Made by a program: the position numbers and the translations under genes. Below are positions 22,866 through 35,643 of a stretch of 64,000 nt of DNA, in pieces (the stretch's first letter is position 1; each line of letters opens with the position of its first letter). Source of the stretch: Dryococelus australis (taxonomy: Eukaryota > Arthropoda > Insecta > Phasmatodea > Phasmatidae). The notes under the pieces are model-generated. The model did no database searches. It saw only the letters and a list, made by a program, of their open reading frames with translations, and had not been told where the DNA came from. The stretch lies in contig CM056994.1 in the NCBI GenBank assembly GCA_029891345.1, forward strand, positions 222,185,991 to 222,249,990, read 5' to 3'.

Positions 22866-23320
22866 AACCCGACATGAGGTTACACAAGGAAACGACGGTC
22901 CCCGCTGAACAACCGACCACAAAGGAATGTGCTAGTCAGCACATTTGTGACATCAGAGGTGCACATGTGGCCTTTTTCGGGCCCAGGTCACTAGCCTTCA
23001 CGTGCGTGTTCTGTGTGTATACGGGTCATCAATACACACATTACCATTATTTCCCAATGGCCACCAAGAATTCCATACAAACATCGCGGCGCTCTTCCGC
23101 AGCTTTAAACACCACTTTGCGATTGGACAGACATGAATCAAATTGCCTAAAGTGGGAAGCGACAAAACACATTACACAAATAAGGTACCGGTTGGCGATG
23201 ATGACAAGCCTCAGTGCAACCCGAGCCACCAGCCTCATTCAGACTTCACATACAAATATGTCTTGCCAACTAAGGAAGAGTGCCAAGCTACTTACATAAA
23301 GACATCCATGCCACGCATCC

Positions 23321-25850
23321 ATGTCCGGCAGCAAAACATATAATGCTCTAGTGGACACAGGTGGTCCCCGATCTTGCATAGTAACCACTCTTGTTAACAT
23401 TGATAACCGGGAACCAGTCACAGAAAATTTCCCACTAGTGGGGGCCACAAACAATACTGACTTTCCTAAATACAAAACTAAAGAATTTTTTTATATTATG
23501 GACTATAACTTTCAGCGAGAATTTCTCCTCATTGACAACCTCAAATTAGACATAATATTAGGAGTCGACTTCATGAAAAAATTTGATGTTGTGCTAGTCT
23601 TGTCTAAAGGCATAATGTTCATACATGCGTACAATAACCATAAGATTATCGAGATACCGATAAATACAAATAAAATAGAGCATGATATGAAAAATTGTCT
23701 TGAACACTGCATAAATAAAATTGAGGCACATGAAGTAACAAAGAGCAAAATACTTGGAAACATAAACCCAGCACTACCAACATAGCAGAAACATAAGTTA
23801 AATGAGTTATTACAAAAATACGAGGATTGCTTTGCCAGTTCGATAATGGAACTGACTGAAACTAAGAATTACGAAATTAAACTTGAATTAACAACAGACA
23901 AACCAATACACACATGGTCATACTGAATATACCCCAAATTGCGAGTGCAGGTACTCGCACAAATTCAGCAAATGCTCGATGCTCAAACAATAACTCCATC
24001 CGAATCCCCTGCAGCAAGTCTTGTGATTCAAAAGATCCAAGGTGGAATACATTTACTAATTGACTTCAGGCCTTTAAACCAATATCTGAAGAAAGTCTAG
24101 TATCCTATTCCCAGAACAGAGGACATTATAAATATGCTCCTGAACTCTAAATATATTTCATACATTGGCATGATTAGCAGATTTTACGCCATTCTGGTAC
24201 GCCAACAGGACCATGAAAAAATTAGCATTTAGCATCGATGGTGTCAGTTTGTACGAGTACGCGCGTATACCAATGGGCCTCGCCACAAGCCCTAACTACT
24301 TTCGAAATCTTGTAGATATTATGCTTGGCCCATTGCACTGGAACACAGCTGTCACATATATCGATGACATTTTCATAATAGGGAACACATTCATCGAACA
24401 CCTAAACAACATTCAAAAAGTCATAGAACAATTGAGGGAATATAATGTAAAGATGAACAGAAAAAAACGTAATTTTGCTCAACAAGATATAAAAATACTA
24501 GATCATTATATCACACCATCAGGGATTCAAATGGACCCCAAGAAAATTGCAACCATTCAACAAATGGAGCCACCCAAAAATTTAAAACCACTAAGAACAT
24601 TCCTTGGCCTAACATCATACTTAAGATGATACATCTTCAACTATGCCAAAATTGCCGAGTGTTTAACAGAGTTAACAAACGAAACAAATTCATTCAAATG
24701 GACAGAGCACAAACAACAGACATTCGACCACATAAAATCGGCCCTCCTTAAACCACCAATACTATCCTAATTTGATGGACACAGACACACTGTTTTAGCG
24801 TGTGACGCCTTCCAAACTGCGATAGCGGTCATCCAAATGCAAGAAGTCCAGGGCAGCAAAGACTGAACAATAATGGCTTTTGTATCCAAAAAACTATCGC
24901 TTAACGAAAAAAATTGATCGGCTACATAACGTTAGCTATCAGCTGTCAAGTACTTTGCTATATACTTTAAGCAATATCTGCATGGGAGAAAATTTAGCAT
25001 AGAGACTGACCATGCTAGTCTTCATTATCTGAAAACGATGGCAGACCCTAACATGCATATTTAGAAACTAGTGATCGCCCTAACTGAATACGAATTCGAG
25101 GCCAGCATAGTCAAAGGCAAATTGAACACTCTCACGGACACCATGAGCCGAATTCCAGCGGGAAACCCCAAAACGGTACCTATAAAAGTATACAACAACA
25201 ATTACAACATAAAAAAAGGAATTCTTGATGTGTCAGTCTTTTTATGTAGGCGTAGCCGAGTCACTACCCATACAAGACTAACAAAGTCAAACACAACATA
25301 GCGAAGTTCATTACAAATCACTGGTCAGACATAAAACTGTTCATTAAACATGATCTCCACACTACAGATAAAGCTCGCATAGCAAAGATGATAACTAATG
25401 AAGAGTACCTCCCACTAAAGGCTATAGCAGAAATAATAACAAACCTATGCCTTGTAAATATTGCAATTAATATCGAAGACCACGAAAACCAAATTAAATC
25501 CAAAAGCCTCGATCCCAGACTAAATTGTCAAATGATAATTACCACCAACAACAATACACTATACTACCACCCTGTATACATTCATGAGCAGGAATACATA
25601 AAGGTTGAGGATGGCACTCACTTATTACTCATGCCGCTCACACAAACACAAATACCCACAAACCCCTTCCTAGATGAATACGCTAAAGATCCACACATCA
25701 CACAATTAAAGTTGGCCCTTACAGAATCAGACAAAGCAACAGCCAAATACCTCCGATTGACCAGACACTGTGGGATTACTGGTAATGGGGGAATTTATCT
25801 GAAATTGCATACACCAACTGGGGAAAAACGACTAATTCTGTTGCCACAAT
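23321..25850 (+). pseudogene. pol: pol of the errantivirus-like element (protease, RT, RNase H), broken
   Basis: The retropepsin starts at about 23340 with ALVDTGG (catalytic DTG at about 23356). A second conserved block near 23560 reads LDIILGVDFM. RT follows at about 23930-24660, with IPMGLATSP and the catalytic YIDD at about 24359. RNase H is at about 24770-25160 (VLACDAF, IETDHASLHYL, LTDTMSRI). A spacer continues to 25850. The domain order and sequence style are those of insect Gypsy/errantivirus elements. Stops and frameshifts (near 23790, 24100, 24630, 24870 and 25060) prevent a full polyprotein. Confidence 0.85.
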
Positions 25851-26947
25851 AATACATACCTGAAATAATAACGGCACACTTCGATGCCTTACTAGGTGGT
25901 GGACATTTCGATCAATAGAAAACTTAAGCAAAAATAAAACACCAATATTATTGGGATACCATGGTAAAATACGTTAAAGATTACATTAAGAACTGTACCA
26001 CTTGCCAAAAGGTCAAACACTCGAATCAAAAATCCATTGGACCTATGACTTCAACTCCTGCCCCTCCCTTATTACATTCCTAAGGTTTTGACACGAAAGT
26101 CCCTTTGCAAATGGCTGCATCCAGAAATTAATACATACTTGTCATGATGGAGTTCTTTATGCGCTACAAAGTCGCCCGCCCATTCAAGTCCATTGATGCA
26201 ACAACATGCACAAATTTAATTAAGGACGCCATTCTCCAGTACGGATGCCCCAAATCAATTTTAACTGACGGGAATATCCTTCAACAATGACATGATGAAT
26301 GAGATATTCTGCAAATTACAGATTAAGGAACTCCAAACAACCACATACAATCCAGCCTGTAATGGTTTAACAGAACAGGTGAATAAGGTTCTCTCACAAC
26401 AACCTACGGCCTGCACAAATGAAGATCATGCTCAGTGGGGCAAATACGTACCGTATATTAATTTCAACTATAATTCGACCATTAATCGAAGCACGAAATT
26501 TCCCAATTTTTCCTTTTACATGGTGTAGACGTAGTACAACGTTGCCACATTATAACACATACGTATTCACAACATGCAGACAACTGGTGTCAACAACTAA
26601 CCCATGCTCGCGAACAAGCCAGTGTCAATCTATTTGCATCTCAACAAAAACAAAACACTTTGTTCGGCGCTAAAGTACGGTCTAACACCATTCAAATCTC
26701 CCTATTTGTCTGGGTAGAATCACACGCCAGGCAAAAGGCATTAAATTTTAAATTCCACGGGCCATACCATGTACAAGATATCTTGGGGTCCTCCACAATT
26801 GCGCTCGAAATCTGCAAAAGAGGCCAAACAAAGATTGACACAGTCAGTACACAGAATGTGAAAACTGCTATATCAGAAACTAATAACACATTTTATGTTA
26901 CAGGCAAAACGCTCCTGACATGGGCGCAGCCCAATACAGCTCATTGA
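25851..26947 (+). pseudogene. Integrase of the errantivirus-like element, broken
   Basis: The N-terminal HHCC zinc module is readable near 25880-26020: two His in the ALLGGGHFD region and Cys pair CTTCQK. The core then appears in pieces: an LTDG-like second-Asp region near 26262 and the Glu-containing LTEQVNKVL near 26368. A C-terminal SH3-like part follows at 26660-26947 (FKFHGPYHVQDIL). Frames change at about 25910, 26080, 26290 and 26530. It joins newly made element DNA to the host genome in the family. This copy cannot. Confidence 0.8.
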
Positions 26948-28543
26948 CACTTGTTCTTCACTTTGTAGTGGCTACCTGTACAAGACACACACTGGTGTCT
27001 ATTTCCAGGAACTGACACCGGACCTGCACTACAAAGAGACATACACAATACCATTGCACCAGCCAAGAGCCCAGCCAATCTTGACATCTGGTACCATTCC
27101 GCCTGTACGAAGAAGAATACCACAGTCTGCATAAATGCTGAGACACTATGCCAATTCTTCAGTGAAACAACCAATAATATTGTGGATGAGTTTTTGTTAG
27201 AAATATCAGTGTCAAATAGAATAAAGAGAGCAATCACCTTTCTAGGGGATGTTGCGACATCCTCACCTCCCGACACCTGAAATCCCTCTTAGTCAATAAT
27301 GAAATGCTTGCGATTCAACTTAATGAACAACAGGCCAATATCATAGCGCCAAAAAAAATATTTGAATATCACAGTACATAGTATTAGTGGAATAAAAAGT
27401 CAAGTAAAGGCCAAAATCAACTCAATTACATGCAATATTGGCTCACATTCAGAGCAAATTAATACACAATCTCATGAACTTGATATTGCCAAAATTCAGT
27501 CTCAAATGTTAACAAGCATGATGTTACATTTAATTAATAATGTGGTAAATTAACTTCGAGTAAGTACCTACATTCTCAACAATGTCAACAAAAGTTTTGG
27601 CCATTACAAGCTGTCTGGAGACAGACCTTAACTAGTGACCTTTTACAATTGCAATCGCAAGTTTGCGCTCTAGGTTTACAACAAAGTATTCCCATTAAAG
27701 ATATTCTTAAATACTATACCTTACCATTAACTGAATGTATGTTGTCACCAACACAAATGATGTTAAAAATTCAGATGCCCTTAAAAACAAGAAAAATTAG
27801 TGGCAGTTTTTCAGAACAACCTAAGTACCATACCTATATAAAAATGAAACATGTCATATAGCCACTCCTGATAATATCATTGCTATTAACTTAACAACAT
27901 AGGAGACTAGAGAAATGTATGACACCCCAGAACAGGCCAAGAGCATACAATTTCTTTCCAAACAAATAGCAGAAAACGCCCAAATAAATTGTCTAAAGGC
28001 AGCCATTAATTTAGATAACCATGAAACCTTATTTAAGTTTTGCAAATTTCTTTGCGAACAAGGTAATTCACTGTCAGTTCGCACTATTCAACCCCATCAT
28101 TATGCTATTACGAATGCTCCTGGTAACTTTATTTTTAGGTGTACTAACAAATCTCTGAGTACGGAAATTCTCAACGCCCAGGTTGGTACAATTGAGATCA
28201 ATATACCATGTGGTTGCGAACTTACATCTAATCAGGTCAAGCTCATTCACTCAACACACAGATTGCTATCTCCCACACAATATTGCCAATAAAATGGTTA
28301 CAGAACAACTTCGAAGCATGGCAGCTCAAATTGAACGAGGGAATATCCTTCTATTCAGTAAATACTAGTTTAAATAAGGATTGGAAAATCAAGCATGCAG
28401 AGATACCAACAGTTAAATACATTGAGAATAGATCTCCATTCAGGCAAACGAATGTATTCTCTATACTATCACAAGAACACTATAACTACATTAGTCTCTC
28501 CACGATAGTGGCTCTCACAATAGATCTTGCGCTTATTTATTAA
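26941..28543 (+). pseudogene. env: env-like gene of the errantivirus-like element, broken
   Basis: Downstream of integrase, the plus-strand frames resemble an insect errantiviral envelope (F-type) glycoprotein. There is an ectodomain start near 26985-27130 with Cys residues, then a basic furin-like RIKR at 27218-27229 followed by a short hydrophobic Gly-containing stretch. A long helix-prone Gln/Asn-rich segment covers 27290-27860. A Cys-containing membrane-proximal region lies at 27915-28292. At the very end is a hydrophobic membrane segment (28486-28540, SLSTIVALTIDLALIY). Frameshifts near 27130, 27275, 27550, 27860 and 28290 break it. In this family env can make the element infectious. This copy is dead. 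Minus-strand ORFs here are shadows. Confidence 0.7.
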
Positions 28544-29940
28544 AAACTTATGAAAATTGCATTACTACTGAATCGTACGACACAGGTGGCCTAGCGAAAA
28601 TATACGTCATTATAGAATATTATAGAAATAATGTTAATCCAATTCAGTCTTACGGATAGGAAGTGAAAAAAGACTCATAACATACAATCAGTCTTAGTGA
28701 AGCAACTAATTTATAGGGGAATAATTAACTTATAAATCAGTACAGAATTATGAGTAGAGGTTGAATAAAATAAAACAACCCGGTTTGACGTATTTCGTGG
28801 TATGATATTAAAACAGTTAAAGTTGCTTCACACCTTGTACTAATTAAGTAATAGCTGTACAGAAAATACAGTCAGTGCTTTCACTGACCAGTATAACAGC
28901 CCTAACTTTACATTTTACTAACTAAAATGCCAGTAACATATGTTACTTAAGAGCTTGTGCAGTTCAGTGTAGCGGCTATGAAAAGTTTATGTGCCAAGAT
29001 ATGCCAAGGCACACAGGGCGCCACCTAGCTGACAAAGCAGTGGTGACACAGTAGCGCATGGCGTACCATGACTGCAGAAACCACTTCACTCTAGAGAGCG
29101 CTGTGCGGTACGTCAGAGTCGTGCGGCGACCACATCGTACCTTTGAAGATATTTCTGTAACACATTTTATATTTACTTGTTCAAGATTTTGTGATTCTGT
29201 GTTTAACATTTTTATCATTCTTTCTTTAAAGTCTATATCACATATCAAGTAATGTGTTTGTGTCCATAAGATAAGGATTAGGTGTATATATACCCAATTT
29301 CAGGAATCAAAGTATAGCACCTAACTTGTCAATAGCATATAGTGTAATAAAACTGAACAAAGATGATAATTTAGTGTTAGAATAACGAGTAAAAATTCCA
29401 TAAATCAGTTTAGGCGCTATTGAAAAATGTTGACTGCAAAAGTGCACAAATTCTATCATCTTTTCCCTTTTTTGTGTTCGGTGCTGGCTATCGTTGACAA
29501 ATGTTTTAAACTATTTATTTTAAGCGGTTACCCTAATAACATGGAGTCGAGCACATCCCATAATTTCTTTCCAGTCAACACGAACCAATAGCGTTCTTAC
29601 AGAAGAGTTCTCTAAGTGCCGATACAATAGTAAGTAGAGTAGCAACGAATTCCTTGTAAATAAGGTATTGTATAATATGAAATTCATAACAGACTATAGT
29701 ATAATGAACCTTATAAACAATTAAGTTTTGACTCAAACCTAATAAACAATTAAGTTTTGACTCATCGCATTACCCTAGATGAACAATATGCAAAAGAATT
29801 GCAATGTCAATCGAAGTAGTAAACTGATAAGATTTCACAGTACTTATCTTGTATATTAAATATATTGTATTATAGTTATAAAATTAAGTTTTCATGTGAT
29901 TAATCTCATTTTGCCAGTTATGGCATGAACACGCCATTAT
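28544..29940. other. Non-coding 3' flank of the errantivirus-like element
   Basis: AT-rich, with a polypurine-like GGGGAA near 28717 and a GC-richer segment at 28975-29140. No copy of the DNA upstream of gag is seen here, so the element's own LTRs were not identified. A short direct duplication of the 22-base unit AACAATTAAGTTTTGACTC occurs at about 29717 and 29747. Confidence 0.4.
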
Positions 29941-29943
29941 GCC

Positions 29944-30177
29944 TTGAATGTAATGCCTGCCCGAACCTCCATGCCAAACATCGCCCTAGGGAACTCAGAA
30001 TTTTCTTTTACTGCCCTTATGGCTGCCACGAACAAGAAAGGCTCTTTCCGGTGGACAATACTCGCCTACAATGAGGTGACTGGCCTACCTGCTTGTACAA
30101 AGACGCCTTCCCGTACCGAGAGCCCGACCTCATTTTGTCATGCCCCTATAACGAATGACCTCAGCCCTTCCAGATGA
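29944..30177 (+). pseudogene. 3' coding remnant of LTR element D
   Basis: Immediately before the right LTR, reading across two frames gives a Cys/His-bearing segment (ECNACPNLHAKHRP, then FYCPYGCHEQE) and DEDVQIYL just before the polypurine tract. This looks like the 3' end of the internal region of the element that owns the LTRs. It is unrelated in composition to the AT-rich errantivirus-like body. I do not recognise the domain. The Cys-x2-Cys and Cys-x3-Cys-His spacing suggests metal binding (inference). Confidence 0.35.
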
Positions 30178-30197
30178 GGACGTCCAGATCTACCTAT

Positions 30198-30204
30198 GAG
30201 GGGG
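30198..30204 (+). promoter_or_regulatory. Polypurine tract before the right LTR of element D
   Basis: GAGGGGG lies three bases before the TGTTGC start of the right LTR, as expected for plus-strand priming. Confidence 0.5.
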
Positions 30205-30207
30205 TCA

Positions 30208-30834
30208 TGTTGCGGTTTCCCGCTGTAAGGGTTGGCAGGCGGCAAGCTGTGCGAGGCGCTTGATTACCTCGGCTAGCCAAGACGCTCTTTAGAGAAACAA
30301 ATACTGGGGGAATGAGTACGAGGTTGGGACAGTGATATATAAGGCTGATGCAATGACAGCTCTGGCCGCCATCTTGCCTGAGATGCCGAAGGCTCTGCGC
30401 GAGGACTGCCTGCTGCGAGGACCACCTGTCCGTGGTCCTGGTTCGACGCCCGCTGCAACCACCATGGAGAGGGCCTCCCCGTAGTCACCGACGAGACCAA
30501 GGAAAATTTACTCCTGATAGGGCGACCTAGGGCACGAGAGACTTCGAGACAAGCGAAGGCATCAATAAGCTCCATAAGAGCAGAATACTTGCTTCAATTG
30601 TCATATACTTGTTTTACAGTATTGTTTACTTAATTGCCTCCTGGCCTTACTGATAGTAGCTGAGACTCCTTACCTAAGCGTAATAACTTGTGTATTGCTA
30701 ACCGCTCTTGCATAGTGGACATTGTATTGAGAATTGTATAATAAAGTAGAGTTTTGTATAACCCGAGTGCTCTTCTTCTAGCTACCTTAATCCTCCTATA
30801 TAGTGTGTGGTCAGCTCCCCTCAGGACGACCACA
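30208..30834 (+). mobile_element. LTR of element D (right copy)
   Basis: About 627 bp, TGTTGC...CCACA, homologous along its length to 20052-20681 with moderate divergence (for example TGTAAGGGTTGGCAGG against TGTAAGGGTCGGCAGG). The flanks (TCGCA before the left LTR, GCTAT after the right) do not form a clear target duplication. So either the two LTRs belong to different insertions or the duplication has decayed. Confidence 0.85.
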
Positions 30835-31104
30835 GCTATGTATACCAGATTACCAGATTGTTTCATTTTATATGTAAAAAGACTAAATATTGCAATAAAC
30901 ATAATTCAAATTTAAAATAATTACTTAACCAATTGAAATATTTTTTTTTGTTGATCACGTAGGTTAAAATTTTAATGAAAAGAGACCTCTTTTACCTACC
31001 GGTGGAAATGTTCCCTATGCCAAACTCTGTCATAAGAAATCTCGTTTTGTTCCTCATGTGTGTAGAACTAACCTAAGTAGTAGGTGTTTGCGTGTGTGTG
31101 GCAG

Positions 31105-31135
31105 GAGTCGTCGGTGGACTCGACGTCGTCGCAGG
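31105..31135 (+). CDS. Candidate small coding exon of a host gene
   Basis: A T/G-rich tract ending GTGTGTGTGGCAG provides an acceptor. The next 31 bases encode a Ser-rich ESSVDSTSSQ and end at CAGG|GTAGGG, a passable donor. The local GC-rich patch (31080-31260) stands out in AT-rich DNA. A longer alternative in another frame (Arg/Gly-rich, to 31282) is also open. If coding, this would be part of a plus-strand gene that may also use the exon candidate at 37169-37314, but the phases do not join directly. Confidence 0.3.
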
Positions 31136-31282
31136 GTAGGGTCCCCTGTAGGAGTTGATGATGGAAGAGCTGCTGGCGGCGGTGCCGATGCCTGGCGTGG
31201 GTGGCACCCGTTGGTTCCCCTCCAGGAGGTACTGCGAACCAGGGGGTGGCTATGTCCTATACCGTGCAGTGTTAATAAGTGA

Positions 31283-32819
31283 AGCCAGTTTATAGCGTGG
31301 AGTTAGACGGTTGTTTTCCAGTAAAAAAGGTTACATAATCAACAGTAGCCAAAAACATTGTATCGGCCTATCTTTCACGTGTATTTTGATGAGTATTAAA
31401 ATCGACATAAATTAATATGCAACCGTCTTTGACTTAAACGATAATAAACGTAAAGCGTGAGTGTGTTTGTCTCAGATAACTAGATATAAATTTCGCTGTT
31501 ACACATGTAAAGTTCTCCATTATTTACATTTAAATGGAAATGTTGTATACGGCGTTTTGGTTGATTTGCTTCCCATTCCCTACATATTTGCCTTGAAAAT
31601 ATTCCAGGAAATAATTTTCTGACGACTATAGGAGCTTTTCAAATTTATGATAAAACTTTTACCGAACTAAAATAGAATATAATGCGCTATTGAAGTCGTC
31701 TGCGAGTGTGAAGCAGCCATGCGGGAGAGAGACAACATTTGTTTACATTGAAATTAAACAGTCTTGCGAGACCTATCTGACCTCACTAGTTGTTCTGAAT
31801 TTCCTCTGAATTTGTGTTATTCTTGCGTTTGTAAAATGTGAATTTGGCATGTAAAGACGCCTTAAAACTATAATCCATTTTTTATTTATTCGGCGACCAA
31901 CGAAAACTAATATTGATGTATGAAATGCGTACGAGTCAGGCTATGCGAGTCCAATATTTAGTGTATTCGTATGTACCGTGGATACATTCGTGAAAGATAT
32001 CGCACAATTATTGTGTGTATAGGGATATGTTATCTGTGTAAGGTTGTGTTTAATTTTTGCTAGTGCGGTTGCGACTACTAACGTGCCGTGAATTTAAGGT
32101 CTAACCTGTAAGTCGCGGACTAGTTAGAGGTACAGGCACTTTTTTAAAACTGTAGATAGGCCCTGCATGTTTTTCTAAATGCCGATTTGCTATTTTAGTG
32201 TAGGAGTTTATGGAATTGATTTGTTAGTAATGGCAAATCATCTCGTAAACCAATACAAGGCTACACTTTATAAAAACTCCACTCCTACAATTTTTTCTCC
32301 CCAAGTCAGCAGAGTTGGAGTGACAAACAAGAAATCAGCTGTTTATCAATACAAGAATATAGGCCTACAACCAAATCAGTTCTCATATTTTTAATAGCTA
32401 CTGAATGCAGCCTTCATTATTTGCAATTTCCATGGTTTCTCGAACTCACTCCATGCAATTTCTGGGGTGACTCAATAAAGACGATTTGACCAATTCCATC
32501 CTTGTATTCCCTTCATTGTGTTCTTGGTTTACCATTATCTAATGAACCTGCTGTCAACAAGATGTTAAGATAAACAAATGAAGTTTACTTATGTGTTTAG
32601 ATGGTTTATGTATTTAATGGTAGGCTGTAATCATTATAGTTAGTGACATGATTATACATTTTATCGTTTTCCGAAGGTAGTCAAAATAAAAAAAATTTAG
32701 GTAAAGCCAATCATTTCCTATAACTACACCATCTGCAAAAAAAAAAAAAGCGTGCTTTTCTTTAAACACTATTTCACCCTTCTTAATGATTTTTAAAATT
32801 CTAATTTTGAGGACAACTA
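31283..32819. other. AT-rich non-coding DNA
   Basis: About 1.5 kb with no recognisable ORF or repeat end. Probably intronic if the neighbouring exon candidates are real. Confidence 0.45.
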
Positions 32820-35250
32820 ATTGGACATAAGCTTATTTTAATATTGATGATGAATCATGGATATTTATATAACAATTATAAATTTTTTAAAAGCCTACTT
32901 GTAAATGAAAAATGGGATGATGTGTATACATTAACTGAACCAAATATTGCGTGGAACAATTTTATTAATACATTTCGATGTCATTTAAATCATGCCTTTC
33001 CACTCAAATTTGTAAAATGTAGCAGTAGCTCGAAAATAAAATTAATTTGTAGAGGTCTGGCAGTCTCAGGACAGAGGTTAAAAGCAATGCGTAAAATGCT
33101 AAGAACCCAGGGGAAAAACAAAAATTATACTGTAAGCAATACGAAAAATTACATAACAAGTTACTCGGAGTAGCAAAGCAGAATGACAGTGGGGAAAAAA
33201 AAGCCTCCTCCTCAAAAAACAAAAGCAATGTGGAACATTATAAATAAAGAATTAAAACCTAGGCAATCTTTCCTTGGAAGTTGATGGTATTTAAATCGAA
33301 AAAAAACAAGGAAATATATAATAGTTTTAATGGCTATTTCACAAACATCCCACTAAAATTGCAAAAATGAACACAGAGCTATAAATATTAGTCCTGCACA
33401 CATACCCCAAAGACCTAACACTTGGAATGCTAACACGCTGTTTTTTACATCTCTCTCTGAAGAAGACATCATAAATGTAATTAAAAATTTCAAAGTAAAA
33501 GTTCCTGTGGAATAGATGAGGTGCCTATGGCTCTGTTAAAAAAAAAAAAGTGTTCTTATTTAATGAAACTGCCTTTTGACTTATATTTTCAATGAATGTC
33601 TTGCCCAGGGAATTTTTCCTGATAGACTCAAATATGCAACAAAAGTAGTACCAATACATAAAAAAAAGTGACAAAGCATTGATGGATAGATATAGGCCTA
33701 TTGCTATACTTATGTCCTTTTCAAAAATTTTAGAGAAATTGGTAGCAAATAAACTGACACAATTCTTAGTAAAAATAATCAAGGTTATATGATTGCATCA
33801 GTATGGCTTTATAGAGGGCAGATCTACAGAACAAGCTATTTACAGTTTTACTGAAAAAATATTAACTTCTTTTGATAAAAGATAATTCTCAACAGGTATA
33901 TTCGCAGATATTTCAAAAGCTTACAATATTTTATTGCAAAAACGTGAACAGTGTGGAGTAAGAGGTGTAACCAATACTAAAACAGAAAACAAATAACCTC
34001 CATAAGATATTATGACAAAAATCACATTACAGATGTTATGTCCAAAACCAGAACTACTAGAGTAGGAGTGCCACAGGGACCAATACTGGGAGCAATTTTA
34101 TTCTTGATATTTATTAATCATTTTACAGAACAAATAACCAATGGCTCAGCTATAATGTTTGCAGATGGCACAAACATTTAGGGAACTAGTTCAAATAATG
34201 CTATTCTTGAAGAAAATATAAAACAAACAGTGACTGCGACGTCCAGTTGGTTCCAGTATAATAAATTTATACCTAATAAATGTAAACAATATGTGCTCAT
34301 GAATTTCATGCAAAGAATTAATCATACAATGCCGGATGAAAGATGCACAACAATAGAAGAAGGTGGGTTACATACAGTACATAGTACAACATTTCTAGGG
34401 CTCATTGTAGACAGTAATTTAACATGGAATGAGCATGTTGAAAGTGTCAGTAAAAATTGAGTTCAATGTGTTTTACGGCACATACCTTAAAAAAGATTTG
34501 AAATAATAATACAATACTTGCATACTATTTCTCAAATATTCAGTCCATTATAAATTATGGAATCATATTTTGGAGTAAATCAACAAAATGGAAAAAGGCT
34601 TTTAGATTACAGAAGAAAATAGTGAGATTAATAAGTAATAAGGAAAAAGAAGCCATTGTAGGCCAATATTTATAAATAATAAAACTCTCACTCTTCCATG
34701 CATGTATATGTACCGTAGTATTCTATTTCACATGGAAAACATTTAAAAAGTTAAAAATAGTGATATACTTCATTACTACACCAAACAAGCTAATCATCTT
34801 AACCTATTCTCCTACAGAACCTAAAAATTTACAACAAATCCATACTATGCTGGGGAAAAACTAATAAATAACCTAACCAGTCATTTTAAGTCAATTAATA
34901 GTTTACAGAAATTAAAAAGATATGTTAAATTATACTTTTTAAATAAGACCTTTTATTCCAAAGAAGAATAATTACATAAAGATGAATTTTTCTATAATGC
35001 AGAACAAGACTGATATAAGGAGACTTCATGTAATACCTTGTGTTTCAATCTAATGTAGACTTTACATATTTATACTTTAATATCTATCTGTATATTAATT
35101 GTAACAATTTGTACTGCAACCAGATGTAGTCTTAGCATGTTTGTAGAGCTGCTAGAATCAAGAAGTGTGTAAATTACATTATTTATATGTTATATATTTT
35201 TACGTTATTGTAATTGTGTATCCATATTGCATAATACAAAATAATAATAA
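32820..35250 (+). mobile_element. Non-LTR retrotransposon (Jockey/CR1-like LINE), 5'-truncated
   Basis: Coding similarity starts mid-ORF2 in the linker between endonuclease and RT (32844-33173: NEKWDDVYTLTEPNIAWNNF and following). RT blocks are read in several frames: YRPIAILMSFSKILEKL near 33690, the FxEGRSTEQAI block near 33810, GVPQGPILGAILF near 34068 and the active-site segment MFADG at 34155-34169. The post-RT region includes FLGLIVDSNLTWNEH (34391) and INYGIIFWSKSTKWKK. The element ends in an AATAATAATAA tail near 35245, as LINEs of this type do. The endonuclease is missing, as expected from incomplete target-primed reverse transcription. Confidence 0.85.
33240..34460 (+). pseudogene. 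LINE reverse transcriptase, broken, FADG in place of FADD
   Basis: The RT palm motif at 34158-34169 reads F-A-D-G where the family has F-A-D-D, so one of the two metal-binding Asp residues is lost. Frameshifts and stops near 33780, 33880, 33960 and 34180 also break it. Confidence 0.8.
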
Positions 35251-35397
35251 TTGACAAGTCCTTTCTAAAGTGAATCGGATGTATATGGGATGCAAAAAAA
35301 AAAGTGTGCTTCGTGAAACAGCGAATACTCTAGCTGCTACACCACCATGGTCTCCATCATCTTAAGACGGGAGGAGTTGAGAGAGGTTTGGTGGTTT

Positions 35398-35643
35398 GTA
35401 ACAACCAAGGTATTCAGAGCCAATGAGGGTGAAATATTGCAGATATGGAGCAGTATTGAAATGCAAGGGTAGGGAAAATGGGAAATCTCGAGAAAACATG
35501 CCAGCCAGCAGCATCAATCAGCACAATTCGTATATGTGAAAACGTATATGTGAAAATCTGTGATTAACCTCACAGGGAAACCAACATGGATCACATTGGT
35601 GGAAGGCAAGCGTCCTACCACTATGCCAACCGCGGTCCCCCAC
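35398..35643 (-). mobile_element. tRNA-derived SINE, diverged copy
   Basis: Shares with 37316-37547 and 41768-42003 a tRNA-like head (here at 35560-35643 on the minus strand, degenerate B box) and a tail containing the complement of AGAGCCAATGAGGGTGAA. It is the oldest-looking of the three copies. Confidence 0.65.

Noticed and set aside
26941-27276. 111-codon minus-strand ORF
   Set aside because: Antisense to the env-like gene, which has the furin-like site in the plus strand.
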